From the NCBI RefSeq assembly GCF_002367995.1, contig NZ_AP018207.1, positions 7,798,199 to 7,862,198 of the forward strand: a DNA stretch of 64,000 bases. The letters are read 5' to 3'. The DNA is from Calothrix brevissima NIES-22 (GTDB lineage: Bacteria; Cyanobacteriota; Cyanobacteriia; Cyanobacteriales; Nostocaceae). This document shows positions 1-8,311 of the stretch, piece after piece (the first letter of the stretch is position 1; each line of letters opens with the position of its first letter). Under the pieces are notes generated by a model. The model did not search any database. It saw only the letters and a program-made list of their open reading frames with translations, and was not told the origin of the DNA. A program made the position numbers and the translations under genes.

Positions 1-475
1 TAGAAGTCGCTACCTTCTGTCCTTTCAGTTCCGCAACAGAACGAGGGCCATCTTTTTTCGCCAATAACCAAGCATTGGTTCCTACTTGTTCTTGACCTAT
101 TAAGCGTGTGGGTAGTCCTTTAGCTTTCCCCACCAATGCGGGAGTATCCCCATAAATTCCTACATCCACTTCCCCAGCAACTAAAGCTTCATTCAAATTC
201 GGCCCGTTGGGGAAATTCAGCGTCTTAATTTCTGTAATCCCCAATTTTTGCAACTCTGGTAAAAGTTTACCTTGATGCATTGCCCAACCAGTCGGCCCGG
301 TGGGTGTTTTCACTTTACCGTTACTTATAAAACCTAAACGCAAGGTAGAAGTTTTAACTTCCGCCTTAGTTGTAGTTGCGGGATTGGGTACAGCTTGGGA
401 AACAGTTTGATTGGAACTGCAAGCCGTATTTAGAAATAACAAACTAGATATAGCTATAGTTGATAGTTTCAGCAT
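1..475 (-). CDS. Sulfonate/nitrate-type ABC transporter substrate-binding lipoprotein (partial, C-terminus outside window)
   Basis: Only the N-terminal ~158 codons lie in the window; the gene runs off the left edge. Translating the - strand from the ATG at 475 gives a short hydrophobic signal ending in LNTAC, a plausible lipobox with lipidated Cys19. A Ser/Thr/Pro-rich linker follows, then a periplasmic-binding fold with the family phrases LRLGFISNGKV, PTGWAMHQGKLLPEL, FPNGPNLNEALVAGEVDVG and ELKGQKVA. These are typical of SsuA/TauA/NrtA-like proteins that deliver alkanesulfonates or related oxyanions to an ABC permease. It is the third gene of a - strand run after the flavoprotein and the ferredoxin, which suggests joint expression. 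The ligand cannot be told from the sequence. Confidence 0.85.
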   Translation of the reverse strand, partial: MLKLSTIAISSLLFLNTACSSNQTVSQAVPNPATTTKAEVKTSTLRLGFISNGKVKTPTGPTGWAMHQGKLLPELQKLGITEIKTLNFPNGPNLNEALVAGEVDVGIYGDTPALVGKAKGLPTRLIGQEQVGTNAWLLAKKDGPRSVAELKGQKVATS

Positions 476-568
476 GAAAAACGAACCACAGAGACACAGA
501 GAACGCAGAGGAAAAAAACAATTACAGCAGATTGCCAGTTGGTGAAGTACAGATTATCGTTGATTGTA

Positions 569-592
569 GGGGCACTGGCAATGCCATGCCCC
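569..592. repeat. Dispersed GGGGCA-TGCCCC palindrome, copy 1
   Basis: Imperfect palindrome with arms GGGGCACTGGCA and TGCCATGCCCC, preceded by TTGTA. Related copies lie at 6590-6610 (inverted orientation) and 34839-34862. All three are intergenic. It is a dispersed repeat of unknown function that could form a hairpin in RNA. Confidence 0.7.
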
Positions 593-628
593 GAAGCACG
601 TACTTTGGACTCATCTTAATAGATTGTG

Positions 629-958
629 TTATTTCATCAGCTTCAGAACTTGGTGTGTAGAATCTTCTTGCGCAGAAGAAGTGCGATCGCGTCCCCAACC
701 AACATTTCTTCTATAACTTCCTAAAAGTTCAGCCTCTTTCAGCAATCTTTCATCTACAGCATCTAGAGGATCGACTTGTGGTGCTACATACAAAGCATCC
801 ACCGGACAGTACAATTCACACATAAAACAAGTTTGACAATCACTCTGTCTACCAATCGTCGGCGGTGCATCTGGTACTTTATCAAACACATTCGTCGGGC
901 AAACATTCACGCAAATATTACATTGAATACAGCGCGATGCACTAACTAACTCAATCAT
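629..958 (-). CDS. Small 2x[4Fe-4S] ferredoxin, AprB-like partner of the flavoprotein
   Basis: A 109-aa protein with two complete [4Fe-4S] motifs: C10-x2-C13-x2-C16-x3-C20-P and C41-x2-C44-x2-C47-x3-C51-P. A charged C-terminal tail of about 50 residues follows. The two-cluster ferredoxin is encoded directly downstream of a large FAD protein, as in the AprB/AprA layout of adenylylsulfate reductase, so it probably passes electrons to or from that flavoprotein. The family resemblance is to general bacterial dicluster ferredoxins; a true APS reductase role is not shown. The protein holds eight cluster cysteines and is not sulfur-sparing, unlike many neighbours. It lies between the flavoprotein and a sulfonate-binding protein gene on the same strand. 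Confidence 0.85.
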   Translation of the reverse strand: MIELVSASRCIQCNICVNVCPTNVFDKVPDAPPTIGRQSDCQTCFMCELYCPVDALYVAPQVDPLDAVDERLLKEAELLGSYRRNVGWGRDRTSSAQEDSTHQVLKLMK

Positions 959-1068
959 ACAATTTTAGATTTTGGATTTTGGATTTTAGATTGAGGAACG
1001 AGGCGCATTAGTCAAGAACTTTCATCTCTTCCTTTGCGCCTTTGCGTCTTTGCGTGAGAAAAAAATAA

Positions 1069-2712
1069 CTAAGAAGACACGCCTACCAATTCCTTCTCAC
1101 TCCCTAATCCCTCATTTCTCACCCAAACTTCGTCCAACCCACCACTAACTAAATAGTGCTGCTGATGAACATCCATCTCTGGAAAATCCAGATGCTTATG
1201 CATACCGCGAGTTTCTTTCCGTTCTAGGGCACTACTATACATCCATCGCGCTGTAGCCACCATTGCAGCAGCCTCCCGCAACTGAATAATATTCCGCCCA
1301 TCACCAGCTTGACTGCTACGAATTTCCTGCCAAAGATGATTTAACCTTTGCAACGATGCAGTTAAACCTTCTTGTTTGCGGAACAAATTGCGATCGTAAG
1401 GGAAAACTTCAGCCTGAGTAGCTTTAATCACCTCTTCCGCTTTAATTTGATGTTGGCTACCGCTAATCAATCCAGCTTCGCCCACAGCTTGTACAGGGCG
1501 TTGTTTTGTCCAATCTCCCAAATTTTTGGCATATTCCGCCGCCGATTTACCAGCCCAACAGCCGGAAGATATTGCCCAAGCTGCATTATGGCTACCACCA
1601 CCAGTAAAGCCGCCACAAATTAATTCTCTGGTAGCCGCATCCCCAGCTGCATAAAGTCCACGAACTGATGCAGCGCAGGTAGAATCAACAATTCTAATTC
1701 CACCTGTACCCCGAACTGTTCCTTCTAAACGCAAAGTTACGGGGAAGCGTTGGTTAAAGGGATCGATCCCGGCGCGATCAAATGGTAAGAAGAAATTCGG
1801 CTGTGCTTTACGCATGTGTACCTGCATATCTTCATTCGCCTGATCTAAGATGGCATACACAGGTTGAGTCAACAGCGTTTGAGCAATTACGGAACGCCCT
1901 CTTTGGGAACCCGCACCGGGGATTGGGGTGCCATCCTCGTATGTGAAAGTTGCCCAATTGTAAAATAGGGTTTTGGTAACTGAGGAAAAGGCGGGAGAGA
2001 TGCCATAAGCATTAGAAAATTCCATCCCTGACATCTCTGCACCCGCTTCTGCTGCCATGAGGTATCCATCCCCAGTCAGGACATTGCAACCTAAGGCTTT
2101 ACTCAAGAAAGCACAACCACCTGTTGCAATGATTACTGCACCAGCACGTACAACCCATTGTTTTCCAGTCTGGCGGTTAGTTCCTGTCGCCCCAGCAACT
2201 GCACCTTCTGCGTCTACTAATAATTGCAAGGCGGGGCTATTATCTAAAATTGTCACCCCTACCCGCTTGATTTGTTTCCGCATCAGGCGCATATATTCTG
2301 GCCCTTGGAGACTGCGCCGATAGGGTTTTCCCTCTTCATCCACCGGAAAAGGATAACCCCATTCGGCTAATAGGTTGACGTTGGTATATGTCTGATCTAG
2401 TACCCGATCCATCCAGGTACGATTGGCTAAAAATCCCCCCAAGGCTTCCCGACTGGCTTTTGCAGTTTCTCTCGCTTCTGCATCTGGCGGTACATACCAT
2501 ACGCCATTACCCGATGCTGCTGCACAACCACTCGTACCGCAGTAGCCCTTATCAACTAAAACCACCTTCGCGCCAGCAGATGCAGCACTCCAAGCAGCCC
2601 AAGTACCAGCTGGGCCGCCACCAATGACTAAAACATCTGTTTGCAAGTTGTGGTCAACATCAATATTAGATGTAGTAGATGAACTTTGCGATCGCCAATG
2701 GGGACTACTCAT
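1069..2712 (-). CDS. FAD-dependent oxidoreductase of the fumarate reductase/AprA-like flavoprotein family
   Basis: A 547-aa cytosolic flavoprotein. The N-terminus carries a Rossmann dinucleotide motif (VIGGGPAG, glycines 31-36), then a GTSGCAAASGNGVW segment typical of the succinate dehydrogenase/fumarate reductase/AprA superfamily. The C-terminal FAD-binding part reads GLYAAGDAATREL...GGFTGGGSHNAAWA. The start is supported by a GAGG element about 10 nt upstream of ATG 2712. It heads a - strand unit with the dicluster ferredoxin and a sulfonate SBP, and a candidate operator (2875-2902) lies 163 nt upstream. This context suggests oxidation or reduction of a sulfur compound, perhaps release of sulfite or processing of an imported organosulfur substrate. 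The substrate is unknown. Met and Cys content is ordinary. Confidence 0.8.
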   Translation of the reverse strand: MSSPHWRSQSSSTTSNIDVDHNLQTDVLVIGGGPAGTWAAWSAASAGAKVVLVDKGYCGTSGCAAASGNGVWYVPPDAEARETAKASREALGGFLANRTWMDRVLDQTYTNVNLLAEWGYPFPVDEEGKPYRRSLQGPEYMRLMRKQIKRVGVTILDNSPALQLLVDAEGAVAGATGTNRQTGKQWVVRAGAVIIATGGCAFLSKALGCNVLTGDGYLMAAEAGAEMSGMEFSNAYGISPAFSSVTKTLFYNWATFTYEDGTPIPGAGSQRGRSVIAQTLLTQPVYAILDQANEDMQVHMRKAQPNFFLPFDRAGIDPFNQRFPVTLRLEGTVRGTGGIRIVDSTCAASVRGLYAAGDAATRELICGGFTGGGSHNAAWAISSGCWAGKSAAEYAKNLGDWTKQRPVQAVGEAGLISGSQHQIKAEEVIKATQAEVFPYDRNLFRKQEGLTASLQRLNHLWQEIRSSQAGDGRNIIQLREAAAMVATARWMYSSALERKETRGMHKHLDFPEMDVHQQHYLVSGGLDEVWVRNEGLGSEKELVGVSS

Positions 2713-2874
2713 TGAATTCCTCGCCTCAATAATTAAACTTATGGACTACTTACTGAACTACAAAAAACTTTGATGATCGCGCATCAATAGACTAATTGCT
2801 AACTGCAAATATGGTCTATTGATCCAGTTAAGCGATACTTATTTTTGCAACACTGGGATTTACAATACCATAAA

Positions 2875-2902
2875 ATACGGTTAATCGGTCAAGTTACTGT
2901 AT
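2875..2902. promoter_or_regulatory. Candidate sulfur-regulon operator, site A
   Basis: ATACGGTTA, a 10-nt spacer (atcggtcaag), then TTACTGTAT. The arms match as an inverted repeat at 7 of 9 positions, and the symmetry continues one A/T pair outward. It lies 163 nt upstream of the flavoprotein start and follows the same arm-10-arm pattern as the sites at 6786, 8089, 24885 and 28201. Confidence 0.55.
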
Positions 2903-3134
2903 TTATTGTTAATTAAAGCCTTGCATAATTTTTTGTAAAAATCAAGAGGAGTTTTTATTAAAAGCGAAATTTTCTATCAAAAACTGGTATCTTAAGAAGA
3001 TAATCCCCTATTTAAACGCTTAAAACAGCAATTTTTAGCAAAAATATCGCTGTTATAGCGTTTTTTTAATTGCTAAAAATAATAAATATAAAATTAAATT
3101 TATAGTTTTTTATGAATTTTTATAAAAAATATAT

Positions 3135-3196
3135 TTGTAGTTAGCACTTCAGTGCTTTCCTTTATCAGACGGGAAACACTCAAGTGCTGACTACAA
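3135..3196. repeat. Long inverted repeat of dispersed cyanobacterial type
   Basis: Left arm TTGTAGTTAGCACTTCAGTG and right arm CACTCAAGTGCTGACTACAA are complementary with few mismatches around a short centre. A related partial unit occurs at 13619-13671 inside the cpc3 operon. It could fold as a hairpin or act as a terminator for the aldo/keto reductase gene that ends at 3210. Confidence 0.7.
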
Positions 3197-3209
3197 GTTT
3201 TCCGCTTAA

Positions 3210-4250
3210 TTATGGTGCTGGATTAGGATAACGAGTATGAACTGCGTCTAACTCTGCTAAAATCTCTGGGTTAAGAACTACATTTACACTCTCGATGTTT
3301 TCTTGTAGTTGTTGTAAGGTTGTAGCACCAATAATTGTGCTGCTGACAAACCAGCGACTCCGCACAAAAGCTAAAGCTAATTGAGCAGGTGTTAAATTAT
3401 GTTTTTTGGCAATTTCCGCATAAGCTGCAACAGCTTCATTCACATTTTGTTTGAGATATCTTTGTCCAAAACCGGGAAATAGACTCAAGCGGGTATTTTC
3501 TGGGTTGTTACCATCGAGATACTTTCCACTTAACAAACCAAATCCTAATGGACTGTAGGCGAGTAAACCAACATTTGTGTAATGAGAAACTTCTGCTAAA
3601 GCGGAATCAAACACCCGATTGAGCAAATTATAAGCATTTTGGATGGAAACAACTTTCGGTAATCCTAATTTTTTTGCAACATGAACAAACTTAGTTATAC
3701 CCCAAGGAGTTTCATTACTCACACCAATATGGCGGACTTTACCTGCTTTAATCACATCTGCAAAGGCGGCTAATTGCTCAGAAAATGGTACAGTTTCTCG
3801 TTCTAACTCCGGTTTATACTCAGTTTGACCGAAAGTCGGCACATAGCGATCGGGCCAATGAATTTGGTACAAATCTATATAATCTGTTTGCAATCGCCTT
3901 AAACTATCATCTACAGCTTGCTGAATATTCTTACTATCAATTTTGATATTTCCATCGCGCAGCCATTTAAATGGACGACCAGGCCCAGCAATTTTTGTCG
4001 CCACAATCACTTTATCTCGCTGCTGTTTTCGCAACCATTCGCCAATATAAGCTTCTGTTTTTCCTTGGGTTTCGCCACGCGGTGGAACTGGGTACATTTC
4101 CGCCGCATCAAGAAAGTTGACCCCCTGCGCTACGGCATAGTCTAGCTGTTGATGGGCTTCTTCAATAGTATTTTGATGCCCGTAAGTCATGGTTCCTAAA
4201 CAAATTTCCGAAACCTTTAGGTCGCTGTCGCCGAGTTGGTTGTACTTCAT
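3210..4250 (-). CDS. tas: NADP(H)-dependent aldo/keto reductase, Tas family
   Basis: A 346-aa TIM-barrel oxidoreductase, the same length as E. coli Tas and collinear with it. Both share LDYAVAQG-N, AEMYPVPPR-ETQG-TE, SLKRLQTDY-like and GVSNET segments, and end in YPNPAP/YTYPAP. Catalytic tetrad candidates are D48, Y53, K86 and the His in YQIHWPDR near residue 131. The C-terminal cofactor segment ATTLQQLQENIES binds NADP(H). It is a cytosolic carbonyl reductase of unknown physiological substrate. It contains only three Met and one Cys in 346 residues, which is low but not zero. A candidate operator (4320-4347) lies 70 nt upstream. It is read away from the porin gene. Confidence 0.9.
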   Translation of the reverse strand: MKYNQLGDSDLKVSEICLGTMTYGHQNTIEEAHQQLDYAVAQGVNFLDAAEMYPVPPRGETQGKTEAYIGEWLRKQQRDKVIVATKIAGPGRPFKWLRDGNIKIDSKNIQQAVDDSLRRLQTDYIDLYQIHWPDRYVPTFGQTEYKPELERETVPFSEQLAAFADVIKAGKVRHIGVSNETPWGITKFVHVAKKLGLPKVVSIQNAYNLLNRVFDSALAEVSHYTNVGLLAYSPLGFGLLSGKYLDGNNPENTRLSLFPGFGQRYLKQNVNEAVAAYAEIAKKHNLTPAQLALAFVRSRWFVSSTIIGATTLQQLQENIESVNVVLNPEILAELDAVHTRYPNPAP

Positions 4251-4319
4251 AGTTATAGAACTAATTCTCTTAGTTACTTGGGCAAATCTGCAAGTAATAA
4301 AACGCCAAATCTAAATAAA

Positions 4320-4347
4320 ATACAAAAAAACTACCGATTTAGCGTAG
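4320..4347. promoter_or_regulatory. Candidate sulfur-regulon operator, site J (tas)
   Basis: ATACAAAAA, 10-nt spacer, TTAGCGTAG. The right arm matches the consensus TTACCGTAG at 8 of 9 positions and the left arm keeps ATAC. The 28-bp spacing is conserved. It is 70 nt upstream of the aldo/keto reductase start. Confidence 0.35.
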
Positions 4348-4489
4348 TTAATATCTAGGATACGTATATTACCAGACATTAATCTTAGTCACAAGCTTAT
4401 TTATTATTTTGATAAAAATATATTGTGTGTAGCCAAAAATACTATATCCCTACAGTTTTTCTGGAATACTGGTATCTAGTAAAATAAAA

Positions 4490-4517
4490 GTACTAAATTT
4501 CGACCGAATTACCGGAG
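4490..4517. promoter_or_regulatory. Candidate sulfur-regulon operator, site H (porin, weak)
   Basis: GTACTAAAT, spacer ttcgaccgaa, TTACCGGAG. The right arm keeps TTACCG and the spacer contains the CGACC core also seen at 33669-33696. It is 266 nt upstream of the porin start. The left arm is weak. Confidence 0.3.
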
Positions 4518-4782
4518 TATATATAAATAAGGTACTTCAGTCCTTGTTAAACGTTACTTTTCTCTTAGCTAATTTTTTGACTTTAAGAGAAAAAATAAAG
4601 TTTTGTTGCAGAAATTCCCGATAAAAATCTGGAGCCTGAATACAGATGCGAGCGCAATCTTAAAACTTTGATTGCATCGCCGGAGAGAATTTCAAGAAAT
4701 TTACCAATGCTGATGTCATCTGACTGATGCCAAGAAAATTGTAGAAGATTTGTCCTAGACCGAAATTGCGTGTTCTATCAAA

Positions 4783-6552
4783 ATGAAAAAGATTTTTGGA
4801 AATTCATTGCTAGCTTTACCAACGTTTCTAGTGCTGTTTTTATTAGCAGACAGCGCAAGAGTTTTTGCGCAAGATGTACCTGTACAAACATCACCACCTA
4901 CAGACAAAAATGCAGTTGAGGCTAATTTAACAACCCCAGCCAAGACAGATTCCTTGAGTCCTGTAGCACAAGTTCCAGTTGTACAACCTACTGCCTCAAC
5001 ACCCAATGACGATTTAGGACAAGTCACCTCTGTCTCTCAACTATCTGATGTTCAGCCTACAGATTGGGCTTTCCAGGCGCTACAGTCTTTAGTTGAACGC
5101 TATGGTGTAATTGCTGGATATCCTGACGGCACATTTAAAGGTAATCGCGCCCTCACAAGGTATGAATTTGCTGCTGGTTTAAATGCAGCCCTTGACCGCC
5201 TTAACGAATTGATTGCAACTAGTACAGCTGATTTAGTTAAGCGCGAAGACTTAGATACTCTACGAAAGCTGCAAGAACAATTTGCAGCTGAACTTGCAAC
5301 TTTAAGAGGACGAGTAGACTCCCTCGAAGCTCGTTCCGCCAAGTTAGAGGCTACGCAATTTTCTACAACTACCAAACTCCAAGGTTTAGCACAATTCTTT
5401 CTCGCAGATAGTTTTGGTAATCGCGTTGGTACTAATAGAGATGGTACCAATACTTTTTTAGGCTATCGTGCCACACTCGCCCTACAAACTAGCTTTACTG
5501 GCAAAGACCAGCTAACAACTAGCTTAACAGCATCCAACTTTGTGGCTTTAGGTGGTGCGACTGCTGTTGGTGGTACGCCGTTAACAGGAACTAACCAAAC
5601 CCGGTTTAATACAGAAAGAAGCACTGGTTATGCAGCAGATAATAATCTTTATCTCGATCGGTTGTTTTACCGCTTTCCGTTTGGGAAAAATACTACCGTT
5701 TGGATAGGTGCGAGGGCGCTACAACCGGTAACTTTTGCCCCTACTCTTAATCCCTTGGTTGGTAACGCCCAAACTGGTACCCTATCGCGCTTTGGACTTT
5801 TTAACCCTGTAATTTACCGACCTGGTTTTGACGGTGCTGGTTTAGCTTTTGCTCATAAATTTAGCAATCAACTGCAATTCAACGCCGGTTACATTTTTGA
5901 TGATGCTTTAGGTAGTAATCCTAGTGGAAACGCCACGAATGCAGGAGGATTATTTGGTAATTCTTATGAAGCTTTGGCGCAGTTAACCTTCTCGCCTAGT
6001 CGCAGTCTAGATATTAGTTTCGCCTACGCCCGCAAATATTTCCCGACTCCTGTATCTCCAGGCCCCGTTGGTTCAGTAACTGTCGCCCCTGGTTCTGGCT
6101 ATAACATTACTGGTGGTACAGGTACTGCTAACGCTGGTCGTCCTTTTGGTTTAGCACCCACTTCATCAGATAACTTTGGCTTGCAAGTTAACTGGAAGGC
6201 TAGTAGCGCATTCCATATAGGTGGGTGGTTTGGATATACCCAAGCCCATCAAGAAGGTACTAGCAATGATGCAACTATTATTAATGCAGCCTTGACTCTG
6301 GCGCTTCCAGATTTGGGTAAAAAAGGTAATTTAGCTGGGTTTGTCTTTGGCATACCGCCAAAAGTTACGAGTAATGATGTAGCTACCCGTAGGGATAATG
6401 ACACTTCTTTTCATATAGAGGGTTTTTACACCTATAGGTTCAATGACAACATTAGCGTTACGCCAACATTGTTTGTCATTACTAACCCAGAAGCAAACTC
6501 CAACAACGATCCGATTTGGGTAGGTGCTGTCCGTACTACCTTTACTTTTTAA
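4783..6552 (+). CDS. SLH-domain outer-membrane porin (OprB-like) with no sulfur in the mature protein
   Basis: A 589-aa porin of the cyanobacterial SLH-OprB/iron-uptake porin class. It has a signal peptide (1-29, cleavage after VFA), a Ser/Thr/Pro linker, an S-layer homology domain (about 88-150, YGVIAGYPDGTFKG and LTRYEFAAGLNAALDRL), a coiled coil (about 155-205) and a beta-barrel of about 380 residues with a terminal aromatic TFTF. The SLH domain normally binds peptidoglycan-linked polymer; the barrel passes small solutes across the outer membrane. I find no Cys and no Met other than M1, which the signal peptide removes, so the mature protein should contain no sulfur. It sits beside sulfonate uptake genes and probably serves as a low-sulfur replacement porin, perhaps also admitting sulfonates. 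That role is inferred. Confidence 0.92.
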   Translation: MKKIFGNSLLALPTFLVLFLLADSARVFAQDVPVQTSPPTDKNAVEANLTTPAKTDSLSPVAQVPVVQPTASTPNDDLGQVTSVSQLSDVQPTDWAFQALQSLVERYGVIAGYPDGTFKGNRALTRYEFAAGLNAALDRLNELIATSTADLVKREDLDTLRKLQEQFAAELATLRGRVDSLEARSAKLEATQFSTTTKLQGLAQFFLADSFGNRVGTNRDGTNTFLGYRATLALQTSFTGKDQLTTSLTASNFVALGGATAVGGTPLTGTNQTRFNTERSTGYAADNNLYLDRLFYRFPFGKNTTVWIGARALQPVTFAPTLNPLVGNAQTGTLSRFGLFNPVIYRPGFDGAGLAFAHKFSNQLQFNAGYIFDDALGSNPSGNATNAGGLFGNSYEALAQLTFSPSRSLDISFAYARKYFPTPVSPGPVGSVTVAPGSGYNITGGTGTANAGRPFGLAPTSSDNFGLQVNWKASSAFHIGGWFGYTQAHQEGTSNDATIINAALTLALPDLGKKGNLAGFVFGIPPKVTSNDVATRRDNDTSFHIEGFYTYRFNDNISVTPTLFVITNPEANSNNDPIWVGAVRTTFTF

Positions 6553-6589
6553 GAGAAGAGTGTTTGCGGCACATTAATCTATGTTTAGA

Positions 6590-6610
6590 GGGCATGGCAT
6601 TGCCATGCCC
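6590..6610. repeat. Dispersed GGGGCA-TGCCCC palindrome, copy 2
   Basis: Perfect palindrome GGGCATGGCA-T-TGCCATGCCC followed by CTACAA, the inverted orientation of the copy at 569-592. It begins 38 nt after the porin stop and may act as a transcript end. Confidence 0.7.
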
Positions 6611-6785
6611 CTACAATCTCTGGCGTTCTTTTTTCAAATTAGGATGAATTTGCGACTTTATTTTGTCACAAAATCTTGATGTAATTACTTGCAAATTTTC
6701 ATCAATTTGGCACATTCCAGTTCTTTTATCTCTTACATCCTACAGTATTTGCAGTTTTACAGTTTTATTTTACCTAGTTCATAAA

Positions 6786-6813
6786 ATACGGTAAATTGAT
6801 AGACTTATCGTAT
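6786..6813. promoter_or_regulatory. Candidate sulfur-regulon operator, site B
   Basis: ATACGGTAA, spacer attgatagac, TTATCGTAT. The arms match at 8 of 9 positions. It ends only 31 nt before the start of the sulfonate-binding protein at 6845, so the protein would need a short leader. Confidence 0.6.
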
Positions 6814-6844
6814 AGGACAAATCTCAGATAGGTAAATTCTGGTA

Positions 6845-7942
6845 ATGAGTTCAATTTTTCAACGCTTGATAACAGCATTGAAGAGATTTTTGGTTTCTCA
6901 CTTTGCGCGCCAAAACAAGTTCTTATCGGTTATACCTTTCCCTGTTGCTGGGGCTTTCATTACTGGATTATGTCTCAGTTTATTATTTACAGCTTGCACA
7001 GCCAGTAATTCCAGCAATAATACTGCTAATTCTCCTAATTCTACTAATCAAACCAAAGCATCAGTAGTCAAATTTGGCTATCAAAAATCCGCTATTTTGA
7101 TTAAGAGTAAAGGTGTTTTAGAAAAGCGGTTACAACCTCAAGGTGTCTCTGTTGAGTGGATTGAATTTCCCGCCGGGCCGCAGCTTTTAGAAGCGATGAA
7201 TGTTGGTAGTATTGACTTTGGGCATACGGGAGAATCACCACCAATTTTTGCGCAAGCGGCGGGGGCTTCATTAACTTATATTGCAGGAATCGCACCTAGT
7301 CCTGCTGGTCAAGCTATTCTCGTTCCGCCAGATTCTCCGATTAAAACCCCAACTGATTTAAAAGGTAAAAAAATAGCCTTTCAAAAAGGCTCTAGCGCCC
7401 ATTATATGCTGTTGCAAGTGCTAGAAAAATTTGGCTTGAAATATAGCGATATTCAACCCATTTATCTACCACCAGCCGATGCACGCGCCGCCTTAGTTAA
7501 AGGTAGTTTAGATGCTTGGGTAATTTGGGACCCGTTTTATGCAGCCGCCCAAAAAGCCATCAATGCCCGTGTTCTAATTGATGGTACAGAAATTAACAAA
7601 CAAGGGGGATATTACTTAGCAAGTCGTAAATTTGCTACTGAAAATCCAGAAACAATTAAGGCAATTTTAGAAGAAATTAAAACCTTAGAAGATTGGTCTG
7701 ATAAACATCGAGAAGAGGTAGCTGCTACACTCTCACCAGTGTTAGGTATTGATTTAGAAACAATGCAAAAAGCTACACAAAGGCGCAAATTTGGCATTGT
7801 TCCAATTGATAGTAATTTGATTGCCCTACAGCAGCAGGTTGCTGACAAATTCTATGAATTGAAATTGATTCCTAAACAGATTGATGTCAAGGAAGCAATG
7901 CTTTCACCAGAACAATATGCGGCTTTTTCACCCAAAATATAG
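6845..7942 (+). CDS. ssuA: Aliphatic sulfonate ABC transporter substrate-binding lipoprotein (SsuA family)
   Basis: A 365-aa periplasmic binding protein. A long N-terminus leads to a hydrophobic segment and lipobox LFTA-C51, so the mature protein is probably lipid-anchored. A low-complexity Ser/Asn linker precedes the two-lobed binding domain, with the SsuA phrases FPAGPQLLEAMNVGSIDFG, GESPPIFAQAAGA, DLKGKKIAFQKGSSAHY and SLDAWVIWDPF. It should deliver alkanesulfonates to the SsuBC membrane complex. No permease or ATPase is adjacent, so it may share the single ssuB/ssuC pair at 18846 and 23777. Four Met and the lipid Cys remain in the mature part. An operator-like palindrome lies just upstream. 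The start ATG has a weak ribosome-binding site. Confidence 0.9.
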   Translation: MSSIFQRLITALKRFLVSHFARQNKFLSVIPFPVAGAFITGLCLSLLFTACTASNSSNNTANSPNSTNQTKASVVKFGYQKSAILIKSKGVLEKRLQPQGVSVEWIEFPAGPQLLEAMNVGSIDFGHTGESPPIFAQAAGASLTYIAGIAPSPAGQAILVPPDSPIKTPTDLKGKKIAFQKGSSAHYMLLQVLEKFGLKYSDIQPIYLPPADARAALVKGSLDAWVIWDPFYAAAQKAINARVLIDGTEINKQGGYYLASRKFATENPETIKAILEEIKTLEDWSDKHREEVAATLSPVLGIDLETMQKATQRRKFGIVPIDSNLIALQQQVADKFYELKLIPKQIDVKEAMLSPEQYAAFSPKI

Positions 7943-7972
7943 GTTTGGGTTATAGATAAATAAATTCTCTTC

Positions 7973-8005
7973 AGATCCCCGACTTCTTAAAGAAGTCGGG
8001 GATCT
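7973..8005. repeat. Perfect 16-bp-arm palindrome (GATCCCCGACTTCTT element), probable terminator
   Basis: Arms AGATCCCCGACTTCTT and AAGAAGTCGGGGATCT around one base, followed by AAATTTTTAT. It lies 30 nt after the stop of the binding-protein gene and could terminate transcription. An identical-arm copy lies at 33954-33986, inside a MITE-like element. Confidence 0.8.
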
Positions 8006-8088
8006 AAATTTTTATGACTTACTTTTGCAAATAGATATCAAGACTACTTGATTTTAACTGGTATTTATGAGAAATTTTGATTAATTAA

Positions 8089-8116
8089 ATACGGTAAATC
8101 TATAGAATTACAGTAG
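8089..8116. promoter_or_regulatory. Candidate sulfur-regulon operator, site C
   Basis: ATACGGTAA, spacer atctatagaa, TTACAGTAG. The left arm is identical to sites B and G. It lies 196 nt upstream of the haloperoxidase-like gene. Confidence 0.6.
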
Positions 8117-8311
8117 TTAAAAGTTTTGGGAAAAACTTGTTAGCTGTCAGAATGCGATCGCGCTTTTCATTACTAAACAACTACAGCCAAAGTTACCTTC
8201 CAGTAGTACCACCCCAGATTTTATCCCCAATCCAGTTGAAACAGCTCGTATTCAGAACTTGATCTCTGAATACAAACTTTTTATTTGATTCTTTGCCAGT
8301 GGAGACATCTC

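Larger units (their letters stand above)
2713..3209. other. Intergenic region, 497 bp
   Basis: AT-rich gap between the flavoprotein operon and the converging-side aldo/keto reductase gene. It contains one candidate operator (2875-2902) and one long inverted repeat (3135-3196). I see no credible gene. Confidence 0.7.
4251..4782. other. Divergent intergenic region between tas and the porin, 532 bp
   Basis: AT-rich control region for two divergently read genes. It holds two candidate operators (4320-4347 and 4490-4517). No gene is visible; short frames here lack ribosome-binding sites. Confidence 0.7.
7943..8311. other. Intergenic region, 369 bp
   Basis: It contains the palindrome at 7973-8005 and the candidate operator at 8089-8116. 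A short GC-richer stretch (8150-8280) has no convincing frame of its own. Confidence 0.6.

Noticed and set aside
1069-2712. Flavoprotein as true adenylylsulfate reductase AprA
   Set aside because: The ferredoxin pairing is similar, but length and context do not establish APS reductase, and dissimilatory enzymes are not expected in cyanobacteria.
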